The position numbers and the translations under genes are program-made. A DNA stretch of 64,000 nucleotides from the NCBI GenBank assembly GCA_947259095.1, contig CAMYLA010000015.1, forward strand, positions 62,001 through 126,000, read 5' to 3'. Position 1 is the first letter of the stretch. Each line of letters starts with the position of its first letter. This document shows, in pieces, positions 52,809 to 61,948 of this stretch. This DNA is from an uncultured Acidimicrobiaceae bacterium (GTDB taxonomy: Bacteria > Actinomycetota > Acidimicrobiia > Acidimicrobiales > SZUA-35). The notes under the pieces were generated by a model. The model ran no database searches and was not told the origin of the DNA. It saw only the letters and a program-made list of their open reading frames with translations.

Positions 52809-53888
52809 TCAGTCGCCCAGGCGGCGCCCGTCGGCGGTGAAGACGTGGGTTGGTCCGCTGATGGCGAGGTGCACGTTGTCGCCGCGATCGATGTCGGTTT
52901 CGCCGGGGGCTCGAACGACCAGCGCTATCGATTCCTGCTGGTGCTCGACCTGCACATGGAGGTAGGCCTCCGATCCGAGCTCTTCGACCACGATCACCTT
53001 GCCGGGGAGCCCTTCCGAAACGACGGAGAGGTGTTCCGGCCGGATCCCGACCACCAGGTCGCCTTCGTTCTTGTCGAGGTCCCGGGCGACTTCGGGGGTG
53101 ACGGGGACAGGGAGTGGGCCAATGCTCGGCGGACCACCCGTGCCCCGGGCGACGTCGATGAGGTTCATGGCCGGCGAGCCGATGAAGCCGGCGACGAACA
53201 GGTTGGCCGGATGGCTGTAGAGGGTTCGCGGCTTGTCGACCTGCTGAAGGACGCCGTCCTTGAGAACGGCGACCCGGTGGCCCATCGTCATGGCTTCGAC
53301 CTGATCGTGGGTGACGTAGACGGTGGTCACGCCGAGCCGTGCCTGCAGGTCGGTCAGCTCGGTCCGGGTCTGGACCCGGAGCTTGGCGTCGAGGTTCGAG
53401 AGGGGCTCGTCCATGAGGAACACTTCGGGGTGTCGGACGATGGCCCGCCCCATGGCCACCCGCTGGCGCTGCCCACCGGAGAGGTTCTTCGGCTTGCGAT
53501 CGAGGAACTCCTCGAGATCGAGGATGCGAGCCGCCTCCTGAACCTGCTTTGCCCGCTCTTCCTTGGGGACACCCTGCTGCTTGAGCGCAAAGCCCATGTT
53601 GGCGGCCACGGTCATGTTCGGGTAGAGGGCGTAGTTCTGGAAGACCATGGCGATGTCACGATCCTGGGGTGGGGTGAGTGTGACGTCCCGATCGCCGATG
53701 TAGACGCTGCCCTCGTCGATGAACTCGAGCCCGGCCAGCATGCGCAGCGCCGTTGACTTCCCGCACCCCGATGGCCCGACCAGGACCAGGAACTCGCCAT
53801 CGGCGATGTCGAGGTTCAGATCATTGACCGCGGGGACTTCCGTTCCGGGGTAGATACGGGTTGCTCCCTCGTAACGGACTTCGCTCAT
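52809..53888 (-). CDS. Sugar ABC transporter ATP-binding protein (UgpC/MsmK type)
   Basis: A 359-residue ATPase subunit. Walker A is VGPSGCGKSTALRML (residues 36-50), the signature is LSGGQRQRVAMGRAIV, Walker B is VFLMDEPLSNLDAKLR and the H-loop is YVTHDQVEAMTM; the C-terminal 120 residues form a TOBE/MalK-type regulatory domain. This group serves carbohydrate and polyol importers. It is the last gene of the leftward importer operon, 67 bases after MalG-like permease. Confidence 0.93.
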   Translation of the reverse strand: MSEVRYEGATRIYPGTEVPAVNDLNLDIADGEFLVLVGPSGCGKSTALRMLAGLEFIDEGSVYIGDRDVTLTPPQDRDIAMVFQNYALYPNMTVAANMGFALKQQGVPKEERAKQVQEAARILDLEEFLDRKPKNLSGGQRQRVAMGRAIVRHPEVFLMDEPLSNLDAKLRVQTRTELTDLQARLGVTTVYVTHDQVEAMTMGHRVAVLKDGVLQQVDKPRTLYSHPANLFVAGFIGSPAMNLIDVARGTGGPPSIGPLPVPVTPEVARDLDKNEGDLVVGIRPEHLSVVSEGLPGKVIVVEELGSEAYLHVQVEHQQESIALVVRAPGETDIDRGDNVHLAISGPTHVFTADGRRLGD

Positions 53889-53955
53889 ATCATCGCTCCT
53901 TCGGTTGCGGCCGCCAGGCCACTGGTAGCTCTGTTCGTCCAGGTAGCTGACCCGC

Positions 53956-54810
53956 TCATTTGATGGCTCCCATGGCCAAGCCTCGGATCATTCGCTTCTG
54001 AGCTACCCATCCTGCGAGCACCACCGGCAGGGTGGCCAGCGTCGATGCGGCCGACAGCTTGGCCAGGAAGTTGCCCCGGGTGCTCACGTTCGACGTGACC
54101 CAGATCGGCATGGTCGATCCTTCCACGGGGTTGAGCTGAACGGCGAGGAAGAACTCGTTCCAGGCGAAGATGACACAGAGCAAGGCCGTCGCAGCCAGCC
54201 CTGGGGCGACGATGGGCAGGATGACCGAGGTGATCTGGCCCCGGAGGCCGGCCCCGTCGATCTGGGCCGCCTCGACGAGCTCCCTCGGCACCTCGCTGAA
54301 GAACGAGCGCAGCATCCACACCGCCAGCGGCAGGTTCATCGCTGTGTACAGGATGATCAGGATCGTCCGTGTGTTGAGGAGGTCGAGGTCACGAGCGATG
54401 ATCCACAGCGGCAGGATGGCGGCCACGATGGGCAGGAACTTGGTCGAGATGAAGAAGAACAGAACATCGCGCCACTTGCGGACCGGCTTGATCGACAGTG
54501 AATAGGCGGCGGGTATGGCCAGAATCAGCACCAGAACCGTCGAGACGCCGACGGCCCAGAGCGAGTTGCTGAAGGCCTCACCGAAACCGAGCAGTCCCTG
54601 GGTGCCGGAGGTGACCTCATCGAACTGAGCGAGGGTCGGGTCGAAGAAGAGCTTGGGATCGGTGTTGGCGTCCGCCTCTTCCTTGAACCCGTTGAGGACC
54701 ATCCAGAACACGGGGAAGAAGACGACGAGAGCAACGAACCACGTCAGCAGGCCAAGGAACACCGACGTGACGCGGCTGCCGCCGACGATTGGACCGGTGT
54801 TGTCACTCAT
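53956..54810 (-). CDS. Sugar ABC transporter permease (MalG-like)
   Basis: A 284-residue membrane permease with six predicted helices. The EAA loop VPRELVEAAQIDGAGLRGQITSVILPIVAPGL contacts the ATPase, and MPLWI... in helix 5 is typical of the MalG/CUT1 family. It overlaps the MalF-like permease stop by four bases (ATGA). It forms the channel with that subunit. Confidence 0.92.
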   Translation of the reverse strand: MSDNTGPIVGGSRVTSVFLGLLTWFVALVVFFPVFWMVLNGFKEEADANTDPKLFFDPTLAQFDEVTSGTQGLLGFGEAFSNSLWAVGVSTVLVLILAIPAAYSLSIKPVRKWRDVLFFFISTKFLPIVAAILPLWIIARDLDLLNTRTILIILYTAMNLPLAVWMLRSFFSEVPRELVEAAQIDGAGLRGQITSVILPIVAPGLAATALLCVIFAWNEFFLAVQLNPVEGSTMPIWVTSNVSTRGNFLAKLSAASTLATLPVVLAGWVAQKRMIRGLAMGAIK

Positions 54811-55760
54811 GCTGCAGCCTCGCCTTCGAGAAGATTGGAGAGGACCCGGAGGCCGAAGTTGGCGATGATGATCGAGGCGATCACCACGACGATGGCGTAG
54901 GCCGAAGCCTGGCCGAATTGCCAGCCGCCGCCAATCGACCGCTGGAACACGAAGTACGGCACGTTGGTGGATGCAGGGCCCCCGCCCGTGATGACCTCGA
55001 CGTGGTCGAAGACCTGGATGAGATAGATCGACCCGAGCAGCGTGCCGAGCTCGAGGTAGGGGCGGAGTGTTGGAAGGGTTATCTGGAAGAAGATGGCCCG
55101 ACTACTGGCCCCGTCGACCCGCGCCGCTTCGAGCACCGATGAGTCCTGACCCTGCAGCCCGGCCAGGACGATGAGCATCATGAACGGGGACCATTGCCAG
55201 ACGAGCACAATGACGATCGACAGCAGTGGGAACCGGGTGACGAACTCGATCCGCTCGAAGCCGAGGGTGTCGAGGAACCAGTTGATGACCCCGAACGCCG
55301 AGTTGAACATCTGGGTGTTCCAGACGAGCCCCGCCACCACCGGCATGATCAGGAACGGAGTGATCAGCAGGGTCCGAACGAACCCCTGACCGAAGAACTT
55401 TCTGTCGAGCAGTATGGCAAGCAGCGTCCCGAACAGCAGCGACAGCAGCACCGACGACACGGTCATCACGATGCTGACCCAGACGGCATCCAGGAAGAAT
55501 TGGTTGCTGACGAGGTTCGTGTAGTTGTCGAACCCGATGAACACCCGGGGTGACGGGGGAACGATCGTCCACTCGGTCAGGCTGTACCACAAACTGAACA
55601 GGAACGGGACCTGCGTCACCACGATGGTGAACAACAGTGCGGGGAGGAGGGGAAGCCTGCGTCGCCAAGCCTCTCGGCGTTGCATCCGTCGCACCTCTTC
55701 GGCACGTTCGGCTCCCGTCGGTTCGTCCTGTTGTTCGGGACGGTCGACCAGGGTCGTCAT
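54807..55760 (-). CDS. Sugar ABC transporter permease (MalF-like)
   Basis: A 317-residue membrane permease with a cytoplasmic N-terminus rich in charged residues, six helices, and the EAA loop SSVLEAARVDGASSRAIFFQITLPTLRPYL. ATG 55760 is preferred: GGAGGAGAAGT precedes it, whereas the longer start at 55838 would run through a hairpin. The start is 93 bases after the solute-binding protein stop. Confidence 0.92.
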   Translation of the reverse strand: MTTLVDRPEQQDEPTGAERAEEVRRMQRREAWRRRLPLLPALLFTIVVTQVPFLFSLWYSLTEWTIVPPSPRVFIGFDNYTNLVSNQFFLDAVWVSIVMTVSSVLLSLLFGTLLAILLDRKFFGQGFVRTLLITPFLIMPVVAGLVWNTQMFNSAFGVINWFLDTLGFERIEFVTRFPLLSIVIVLVWQWSPFMMLIVLAGLQGQDSSVLEAARVDGASSRAIFFQITLPTLRPYLELGTLLGSIYLIQVFDHVEVITGGGPASTNVPYFVFQRSIGGGWQFGQASAYAIVVVIASIIIANFGLRVLSNLLEGEAAA

Positions 55761-55809
55761 ACTTCTCCTCCTCCCCTTTCGGGCTGTCTCAGGTTCCAGG
55801 TTCGGGATG

Positions 55810-55851
55810 TTTCGGCCGAAGGCCGAAACTCTTTGCAACCCGCAGGGTTGC
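55810..55851 (-). promoter_or_regulatory. Two adjacent hairpins after the solute-binding protein gene
   Basis: Immediately after the stop at 55854, transcription reads a perfect 7-base stem (GCAACCC/GGGTTGC, 55835-55851), a 6-base spacer and a perfect 8-base stem (TTTCGGCC/GGCCGAAA, 55810-55828). The two lie between the binding-protein and permease genes, the position where intergenic structures stabilise binding-protein mRNA in malE-type operons. Confidence 0.6.
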
Positions 55852-55853
55852 CA

Positions 55854-57272
55854 TCAGCTACTGGCCTCGGATGCGATCGACTGGCACGCCGAGATCGAGT
55901 CGTCGACGCTCGTCTGTCCTGCGATCGCAGCCGAGAACTGCTCGGTACAACGGGTCCAGACGTCCTGCCACTCCGGCACGCCAACGAACTGGACGCCGGG
56001 AAGACCGGGTCGAGGGGTCGTGCCGGGGTTGTCGATCGGCGCAGCCTGCATGGCGTCGAGGGTCTTGTCGGCGAAGGCGGCCGCCGCCTCCTGGTAGCTC
56101 GGGTTGGCGTACAGCGACTCACGGGTGCCCGGCGGGACCGCAGCCCAACCGCTCGCCAGGAGGTCACCGGCCTCGGAGAGGTACTCCGGACCGGTGGCCC
56201 AGCTCACATACTCCCAGGCTGCGTCCGGGTTGGGTGAGTTCTGCGGGATGGCGAGCGTCCACGCCCACAGCCAGCCGGAGGCATCGGTCACCTTGGTCGG
56301 GGCCAGGGCATAGCCGTTGAGGCCCTTGACCGGGCTGTCATCGGCCTCGAGCAGGCCCGCCGCCACGGTGGCGTCGTACCACATGGCGACCTCATCGTTC
56401 TGGTAGAGGTTCAGGCACTCGTTGAAGCTGGCGTTGGCCGCATCGTCCTCACCGGCGTCGTTGACCAGGTCGACGTAGAAGGTCAGTGCCTCCTTGAACT
56501 CGGGCTGATCGATCTGGGCCTCGCCGATCGAGCCGTCGTCGTTGGCCAGCCACGCGGTTGCGCCGAAGGTGTTCATCACCGTGGTGAAGGGCCCGCCGAG
56601 GTCACCCCAACCAGGCTTGCCCCGCAGACAGATGCCGGCCATCTCGTCGCTGTCGACGGCTCGGGCGATCTCGGCCACCTCGTCCCAGGTCGGGGCGTCT
56701 GGCATGGTGAGGCCCGCCTCGTCGAGGACGTCTTGGCGGTACATCACGAACGACGACTCGGCGTAGAAGGGCGATGCCCAGTAGCCGTTCTCGGTCGACA
56801 GACCGGAGACGACAGCGTCGATGAGGTCGTCCTTGTCGTAGGCCGCATCGTCGGCTGCGAACTGATCGAGGTCGTAGAGCCAGCCGTTCTCGCCGAACTG
56901 GGGCGCCTCGTACAGGCCGATCATCACGACGTCGAACTGCTCACCCGACGCCCCGACATCGCGGGTCACGATCTCACGAAGCGTCTGCTCCTCGAGAACC
57001 GTGTAGTTGACCTCGATGCCGGACTCGGCCGTGAACAGGTCGGGGGTCAGGCTGGCGATGTCCTCCATCTGCGGGTTGCCGACGATGGCGACGTTGATCG
57101 ACTGGTCGCCGGAGACTTCGCTCGACGAATCGTCACCGGAGGTGTCGCTCGACGAGTCGTCAGCAGACGAGTCGTCGTCGCTACCACAGGCGGCGGCGAG
57201 GAGGGCGAGGGCGGCGACAACCGCAAGGACGAGATGCCAGGGCCGCTTGGCCCGGCCGTGCGTTCGGAACAT
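55854..57272 (-). CDS. Sugar-binding lipoprotein of the ABC importer
   Basis: A 472-residue family 1 extracellular solute-binding protein. The signal peptide ends in LAAAC (Cys near residue 29), followed by a long acidic Ser/Asp linker (DDSSADDSSSDTSGDD). The body contains MIGLYEAPQFGENGWLYDLDQF, GICLRGKPGWGDLGGPF, TFGATAWLAND and WAWTLAIPQNSPNPDAAWEYVSWATGPEYL, the pattern of CUT1 polyol/mannitol-sorbitol binding proteins. It starts the leftward importer operon and is divergent from the dehydrogenase gene. Confidence 0.9.
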   Translation of the reverse strand: MFRTHGRAKRPWHLVLAVVAALALLAAACGSDDDSSADDSSSDTSGDDSSSEVSGDQSINVAIVGNPQMEDIASLTPDLFTAESGIEVNYTVLEEQTLREIVTRDVGASGEQFDVVMIGLYEAPQFGENGWLYDLDQFAADDAAYDKDDLIDAVVSGLSTENGYWASPFYAESSFVMYRQDVLDEAGLTMPDAPTWDEVAEIARAVDSDEMAGICLRGKPGWGDLGGPFTTVMNTFGATAWLANDDGSIGEAQIDQPEFKEALTFYVDLVNDAGEDDAANASFNECLNLYQNDEVAMWYDATVAAGLLEADDSPVKGLNGYALAPTKVTDASGWLWAWTLAIPQNSPNPDAAWEYVSWATGPEYLSEAGDLLASGWAAVPPGTRESLYANPSYQEAAAAFADKTLDAMQAAPIDNPGTTPRPGLPGVQFVGVPEWQDVWTRCTEQFSAAIAGQTSVDDSISACQSIASEASS

Positions 57273-57302
57273 GGAATTCTCCCTTGTAGAACGAGCGAGG
57301 GA

Positions 57303-57431
57303 GTACCAATTCCCCCATATTGACGCTTCCAGTTCTAGTTGTGTTCATGTTGGAATGCAAGACCTTCTTGGACAAGCGGGGCGAAATCTCGGCTCCGAGC
57401 GGTTGTTGTTGTGTTGGTATCGTGTTGGTAT
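57303..57431. promoter_or_regulatory. Repeated TGTTGG(A/T)AT elements in the divergent promoter region
   Basis: GTGTTGGTAT occurs twice with an eleven-base period (57411-57420, 57422-57431) and TGTTGGAAT once at 57348-57356. TACCAAT, a partial inverse copy, lies at about 57304-57310 close to the binding-protein gene. The region separates the importer operon from the dehydrogenase-regulator operon, so these are candidate operators for the DeoR-type protein encoded downstream. The adjacent TATAGG at 57429 could be a -10 element. Confidence 0.55.
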
Positions 57432-57443
57432 AGGGTGAGGTTC

Positions 57444-58937
57444 GTGCATTCCGACACAATCCCACTTAGAACGGAGACGTTGGCTCAGCTCGACGAGAGC
57501 GTCCAGGTACCGCACTACGATCGCAAGGGGCTCAGGCGCAGCATCGTCCACATCGGCGTCGGTGGCTTCCATCGCGCCCACCTCGCCACATACGTTCATG
57601 AGCTCTGCACCAACGGCCACCGCGACTGGGCCATCGTCGGTGGCGGGGTCCTGGCCTCCGATCGGGCGATTGCCGATGCGCTCGAGGCCCAGGACAATCT
57701 CTACTGCCTGATCACACGAGCGGCCGAACAGGCGTCGGTCGAAGTGATCGGCAGCATCGTCGGCTACATCCACGGGTTCCCCGATCCGCAGCCTCTCATC
57801 GACCGGATCGCCAGCCCCGAGACCCAGATCGTGTCGCTGACGATCACCGAAGGTGGCTACCCGGTCGACGACTCGACCGGCGTCTACCAACCCGGTTCTC
57901 CGATGGCTGGCCCGGGATCGGCCTTCTCCGTGTTGGCCGCAGCCCTGGAACTGCGCCGGCGCACCGGTATCGGTCCGCTGACCGTGCTCAGTTGCGACAA
58001 CGTCATCTCCAACGGTGACGTCGCCCGCGCCGCGCTCGTCGGCGAAGCCCGCCGAATCGATGCGTCATTGGCCGAGTGGATCGACGGGTCAATAACCTTT
58101 CCGAACAGCATGGTCGATCGCATCACTCCGGCCACCAGCTCCGCCGACCGGCAATGGCTTCGGGAACACTGCCAGATCGAGGATCGCTGGCCCGTGGTCA
58201 CCGAGCCGTTCCGACAGTGGGTCGTCGAGGATGCCTTCGCCGGCGATCGGCCGCCCCTCGACGAGCTCGACATCATCGTGACGAACGACGTCGAGCCGTA
58301 CGAACTGGCGAAGCTCCGGCTGCTCAACGCCGGGCACTCCTGTCTCGCCTACCTCGCCGCCCTCGCCGGCATCGAACATGTGCACAGCGCCGTGGCCGAT
58401 CCCTCCATCCGTCGATATGTCCGCACGCTGCTCGAGAGGGAAGCCGAGCCCATGCTGCCCCCGGTCGCCGGGATCGAGCTCGATGCTTACATCGGTTCGC
58501 TGATGGAACGGTTCTCGAACCCGCAGATCCGTGACCAGATCGCCCGGCTCTGCCTGGACGGCAGTGCCAAGTTTCCCAAGTTCCTCCTGCCGACCATCCG
58601 AGCCCAACTGACCGCAGGCGGACCGATCGCCCTCAGCGCCCTGGCACTGGCCGGTTGGTGCCAGTACCTGAACGGACGCACCGAGACCGGCGACCGGATC
58701 GAAGTCGCCCCTGATCCACTGCTCACCGAAGCGGTGGAACGGGCCAAGGCCTCCCGGGCCGAACCCGCCGCTTTCCTGGACTTTCCAGAGGTGTTCTCAG
58801 CCGATATCGCCGGGCATCCACGGTTCGTCGCCGCCTTTGATCGACAACTCCGACGGCTGCAAACCGACGGTGTATCCTCGGCAATCGAGTCCACGCTGAA
58901 CGATCCCGAAGGTGACGATGACGAGTCGCACGGCTGA
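57444..58937 (+). CDS. Mannitol/fructuronate dehydrogenase family polyol oxidoreductase
   Basis: A 497-residue polyol-specific long-chain dehydrogenase. The NAD-binding start SIVHIGVGGFHRAHLATYVHEL, the VSLTITEGGYPVD segment, VLSCDNVISNGDVAR and the catalytic Lys region ELAKLRLLNAGHSCLAYLA are all present. Family members oxidise D-mannitol, D-arabinitol or hexuronates with NAD. GTG 57444 is the chosen start, with another GTG at 57435. It leads a rightward operon with a DeoR regulator and an IMPase, opposite the importer. By context its substrate is the imported polyol. Confidence 0.87.
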   Translation: MHSDTIPLRTETLAQLDESVQVPHYDRKGLRRSIVHIGVGGFHRAHLATYVHELCTNGHRDWAIVGGGVLASDRAIADALEAQDNLYCLITRAAEQASVEVIGSIVGYIHGFPDPQPLIDRIASPETQIVSLTITEGGYPVDDSTGVYQPGSPMAGPGSAFSVLAAALELRRRTGIGPLTVLSCDNVISNGDVARAALVGEARRIDASLAEWIDGSITFPNSMVDRITPATSSADRQWLREHCQIEDRWPVVTEPFRQWVVEDAFAGDRPPLDELDIIVTNDVEPYELAKLRLLNAGHSCLAYLAALAGIEHVHSAVADPSIRRYVRTLLEREAEPMLPPVAGIELDAYIGSLMERFSNPQIRDQIARLCLDGSAKFPKFLLPTIRAQLTAGGPIALSALALAGWCQYLNGRTETGDRIEVAPDPLLTEAVERAKASRAEPAAFLDFPEVFSADIAGHPRFVAAFDRQLRRLQTDGVSSAIESTLNDPEGDDDESHG

Positions 58938-59712
58938 CGGCACCCCTCCGCTGTTCCAGACCGAGCGGCAACAGGAGATCGCGCGCATGACGGTCGAGCT
59001 CGGCCGGGTGGAGGTCGCCGAACTCTCAGGGCGATTCGGGGTGACATCGGAAACCATCCGCCGTGATCTCTCGGAACTACAGGACCAGCGACTCGTTCGC
59101 CGGGTCCACGGCGGGGCGGTCGTCTTCGACGCCACCGGCTTCGAACCCCTCCTTTCGGTGCGGGACGAGCAGAACACGACGGAGAAGCGAAAGATAGCTC
59201 GACGGGCCATCGAGGAGCTCCCGGCCACCGGGACCATCATCATCGACTCGGGGAGCACGCTGACGAGGTTCGCCGAGGCCATCCCCCGGCAACAGAACCT
59301 CCGCATCGCCACCAACTCCATACACACGGTGCTGGCCCTGGCCGACGGTGTCTTCACCGAGATCGTCGTCCTCGGTGGCGGCCTTCGACTGAACACGCTC
59401 GCCATGGTCGACAATGACACGGTGGCCCAGGTCGGCCAGCTCGTCGCCGACACCCTCTTCATCAGCTGCGATGGGCTCTCTCCGGCACAAGGCCTGACCA
59501 CTCCGTATCGTGAGGAAGCAGCACTCAAGAAGGCGATGATCCGCGCCGCCGGCCGCGTCGTCGTCCTGGCCGACCACACCAAGTTCGGTCAGGACCACTT
59601 CGCCCGCTTCGCCGACTGGAGCGACATCGACCTGCTCATCACCGACAGCGAAGCGGACGCAACCACGCTCGCTGCAATCCGTTCACGAGGCCCCGAGATC
59701 GCACTGGCATGA
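58912..59712 (+). CDS. DeoR/GlpR-family transcriptional regulator
   Basis: A 266-residue regulator. The N-terminal HTH is VEVAELSGRFGVTSETIRRDLSELQDQRLVRRVHGGAV, followed by a DeoR sensor domain with IIIDSGSTLTRFAEAIP, TNSIHTVLAL, VLGGGLRLNTLAMV and VLADHTKFG. It overlaps the dehydrogenase gene by 26 bases (or 20 if it begins at ATG 58918). Such regulators bind sugar phosphates and repress uptake and catabolic genes. The TGTTGG(A/T)AT repeats upstream of the operon are its candidate targets. Confidence 0.9.
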   Translation: MTMTSRTADGTPPLFQTERQQEIARMTVELGRVEVAELSGRFGVTSETIRRDLSELQDQRLVRRVHGGAVVFDATGFEPLLSVRDEQNTTEKRKIARRAIEELPATGTIIIDSGSTLTRFAEAIPRQQNLRIATNSIHTVLALADGVFTEIVVLGGGLRLNTLAMVDNDTVAQVGQLVADTLFISCDGLSPAQGLTTPYREEAALKKAMIRAAGRVVVLADHTKFGQDHFARFADWSDIDLLITDSEADATTLAAIRSRGPEIALA

Positions 59713-60512
59713 CCGGTGCGGAACAAACCGATCTGGCTGCGGCTCGAGAGCTCGAAGCCGTGGCCGTCGCCGTCGCCCGGCTGGCGGCCCACCACGTACG
59801 GTCTCGACTCGGCAAGGCCCGAGCGACCGACACCAAATCCTCCCCGACCGATGTCGTCACCGAGGCCGACCTCGAGTCGGAACGCCTGATCCGCCACGAG
59901 CTGACCGCCCGCAGCCCAGGGTCGTCGATCATCGGTGAAGAGCTCGACGACCAGCCCGGCGACAGTCACATCGGTTGGATCATCGATCCCATCGACGGCA
60001 CGATCAACTTCCTCTACAACCTCCCCGTCGTCTCGGTCAGTATCGCCGCCACCCGTCACGGGGATGTCGTCGCCGGTGCCGTCACCGACGTCCTGCTCGA
60101 CGAAACGTTCTCGGCTGCGGTTGGAGGTGGCGCTCGCCGCGAAGGGGCCCCCATCACTGCCAGCGACGAGCACGATCTGGCGACCTCGCTCGTCGGCACG
60201 GGCTTCTCCTACGAGGCAGGGCGTCGGGCGGAGGAGGCCACTGTCATCAGCCGAATCCTGCCGGCGACCCGGGACGTCCGGTGCTTCGGGTCGGCCGCCC
60301 TGCAGCTGTGCTGGGTCGGATGCGGCCGACTGGACGCCTGCTACCAGCGGGGACTCCAGATCTACGACTACGCAGCCGGAGCCCTCATCGCCTCCGAAGC
60401 CGGCGCCGCAGTCGAGCAACCCGCCGACAACGGCCATGATCTCCTGCTGGCGACCGCGCCTCGTATTCTGTCGTCGATCAGAGGTCTCGTGGTCGGCTCG
60501 GCGGACCGCTGA
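59709..60512 (+). CDS. Inositol-monophosphatase-family phosphatase
   Basis: A 267-residue metal-dependent phosphatase. Metal ligands are GEE at 76-78 and DPIDGTINF at 93-101; the third site is in QIYDYAAGALIASEAGA near the C-terminus, where the usual W/DxAAG pattern is kept. It overlaps the DeoR gene (ATGA). It may remove phosphate from a polyol phosphate, or act as inositol-1-phosphatase or a similar enzyme; which substrate applies is not clear. No sugar kinase is present in this operon. Confidence 0.87.
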   Translation: MTGAEQTDLAAARELEAVAVAVARLAAHHVRSRLGKARATDTKSSPTDVVTEADLESERLIRHELTARSPGSSIIGEELDDQPGDSHIGWIIDPIDGTINFLYNLPVVSVSIAATRHGDVVAGAVTDVLLDETFSAAVGGGARREGAPITASDEHDLATSLVGTGFSYEAGRRAEEATVISRILPATRDVRCFGSAALQLCWVGCGRLDACYQRGLQIYDYAAGALIASEAGAAVEQPADNGHDLLLATAPRILSSIRGLVVGSADR

Positions 60513-60583
60513 GATGGCCTCGAGCAGTGGGCTGGAGCTGCCTCCCTGTCTCCCTCGCCACAGGGCGAGGAGGCCGGAGTCGT

Positions 60584-61441
60584 TCAGGCCGCCCCGCCCG
60601 AGATCTCGATGTCGAACCCCGTGATGTAGGAGGCATCATCGGACAGGAGGAACTGGACCACCGAGGCGACCTCGTCGAGTGACCCGTACCGTCGGAGCGG
60701 CACGGACGAGATCATCTGGGCGGCCACCTCCTCGGGCCGATCGGAGAAGTACTGACTCGGCGTCGCAGCCTGCAACTCGACCTGTCGATCCCACATCTGA
60801 CCAGGACCGATGTAGGCCGGACTCACCGAGTTCACTCGTATCGACTCGTGGGCGAGGTCCTTGGCCGCGGTTCTGGTCAAGGCGACCACGGCGGCTTTCG
60901 ATGCGCTGTAGGCAGCCATGTTCGGAGGCCCACCCTTGGCCATCGAGGCGGTGTTCACGATCGCTCCGGGGCGCTCGGCCGAGATCAATCCCCGAGCGAA
61001 GCACTGCAGAACGGTGAAGACGCCGATCACGTTGATATCGAGCACGCGCCGGAAGTCGCTTGTGTCGGAGTCGGCGACGTTGGCGAACCGTCCCTGATAG
61101 CCGGCGTTGTTGAAGAGCAGGTCGGCCACGATGCCCTGGGCCTCGAGATCCTCGAAAGCTCGCTGCACGTCCAGCTCATTCGTGACATCGAACCGGACCG
61201 TCGTCGGCGTCGCCGCGGTGTTGGCCTCGGCACACTGCGCCGCGGTCGCTTCAACATTGTCAGCGATGTCAGCCAGAACGACTCGAGCCCCAGCCGACGC
61301 GAGCCGAACCCCTGTGGCCCGCCCGATGTCGCCGGCCGCTCCGGTGACGAGCACGGTCCGTCCAGTGAACGGTCGGGCCTCACGACTGGCGTGGTCGTGC
61401 GTGTCATGGCCGCCCGGGGTTTGGGAGTCACCCATCAGCAA
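60584..61441 (-). CDS. Short-chain dehydrogenase/reductase (polyol dehydrogenase-like)
   Basis: A 285-residue classical SDR: cofactor motif VTGAAGDIGRATG near residues 33-45, NNAGY, catalytic Ser in NTASMAKGG, YSASK (Tyr, Lys) and the SPAYIGPG loop. An Asp in VVLADIAD points to NAD rather than NADP. It converges on the IMPase gene. With the mannitol-dehydrogenase-family gene and importer it completes a set resembling the sorbitol/mannitol (smo) loci known in other bacteria. The first 25 residues are His/Asp-rich and may be a mis-set start; ATG 61435 is also possible. Confidence 0.87.
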   Translation of the reverse strand: MLMGDSQTPGGHDTHDHASREARPFTGRTVLVTGAAGDIGRATGVRLASAGARVVLADIADNVEATAAQCAEANTAATPTTVRFDVTNELDVQRAFEDLEAQGIVADLLFNNAGYQGRFANVADSDTSDFRRVLDINVIGVFTVLQCFARGLISAERPGAIVNTASMAKGGPPNMAAYSASKAAVVALTRTAAKDLAHESIRVNSVSPAYIGPGQMWDRQVELQAATPSQYFSDRPEEVAAQMISSVPLRRYGSLDEVASVVQFLLSDDASYITGFDIEISGGAA

Positions 61442-61948
61442 TCTTCCGATCTCGCCACGGCTGCCTGCCCCCTTTCGGCTCAGCCCCGGGGGGCCAACGA
61501 GGTCCCAGGCTAGTCGCCAGGTTCGACCCGGCCGTCACGATCTGCCGACCAGGGTATACGTCATGGACCGGTCCTGGGCTCGAACCAGCGGTTGCCGGGA
61601 TCGAACTCCCGATGTCGATAGCCTCCGTCAGTCCCACCAGGGTGTGGACCGTTGCCAGGAATCGTTGGAACACCGCATTCGCCTCGCTCCCTTCGAGATC
61701 GTCCAATCGAGACGAGACCTCCTCACGAGCCGTGCGCCAGGCGCCGCCCACACTCGGACTTCGGCAATGACCTTCTCGACGCCATGCGCCCGTGACCGAC
61801 CCTGCCGGTGGAAGAGTGCGGCCCGGTTTGCGGCGACGAAGGTGGGTGGTTAGGTTCGCACTTGCACACGCTACTAATTCCTTGTTTGTGGTCGGCGATT
61901 CTTGCCGCCAGTAGTTGCGGTGTACGCCACCCAAGAAAGCGAGACTCG
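61442..61948. other. Gene-poor region upstream of the secreted beta-helix gene
   Basis: No convincing gene. On the - strand, a 60-codon stretch near 61540-61720 (SSRLDDLEGSEANAVFQRFLATVHTLVGL) has some coding character but ends in poor sequence and may be a relic. Two T-arm-like segments near 61570-61610 do not fold into a tRNA. The 100 bases before 61949 are AT-richer and should hold the promoter of the next gene. Confidence 0.4.

Noticed and set aside
61560-61620. T-arm-like sequences (TTCGA with flanking GC stems) suggesting a tRNA
   Set aside because: No matching acceptor stem, D-arm or anticodon stem could be drawn from the flanks.
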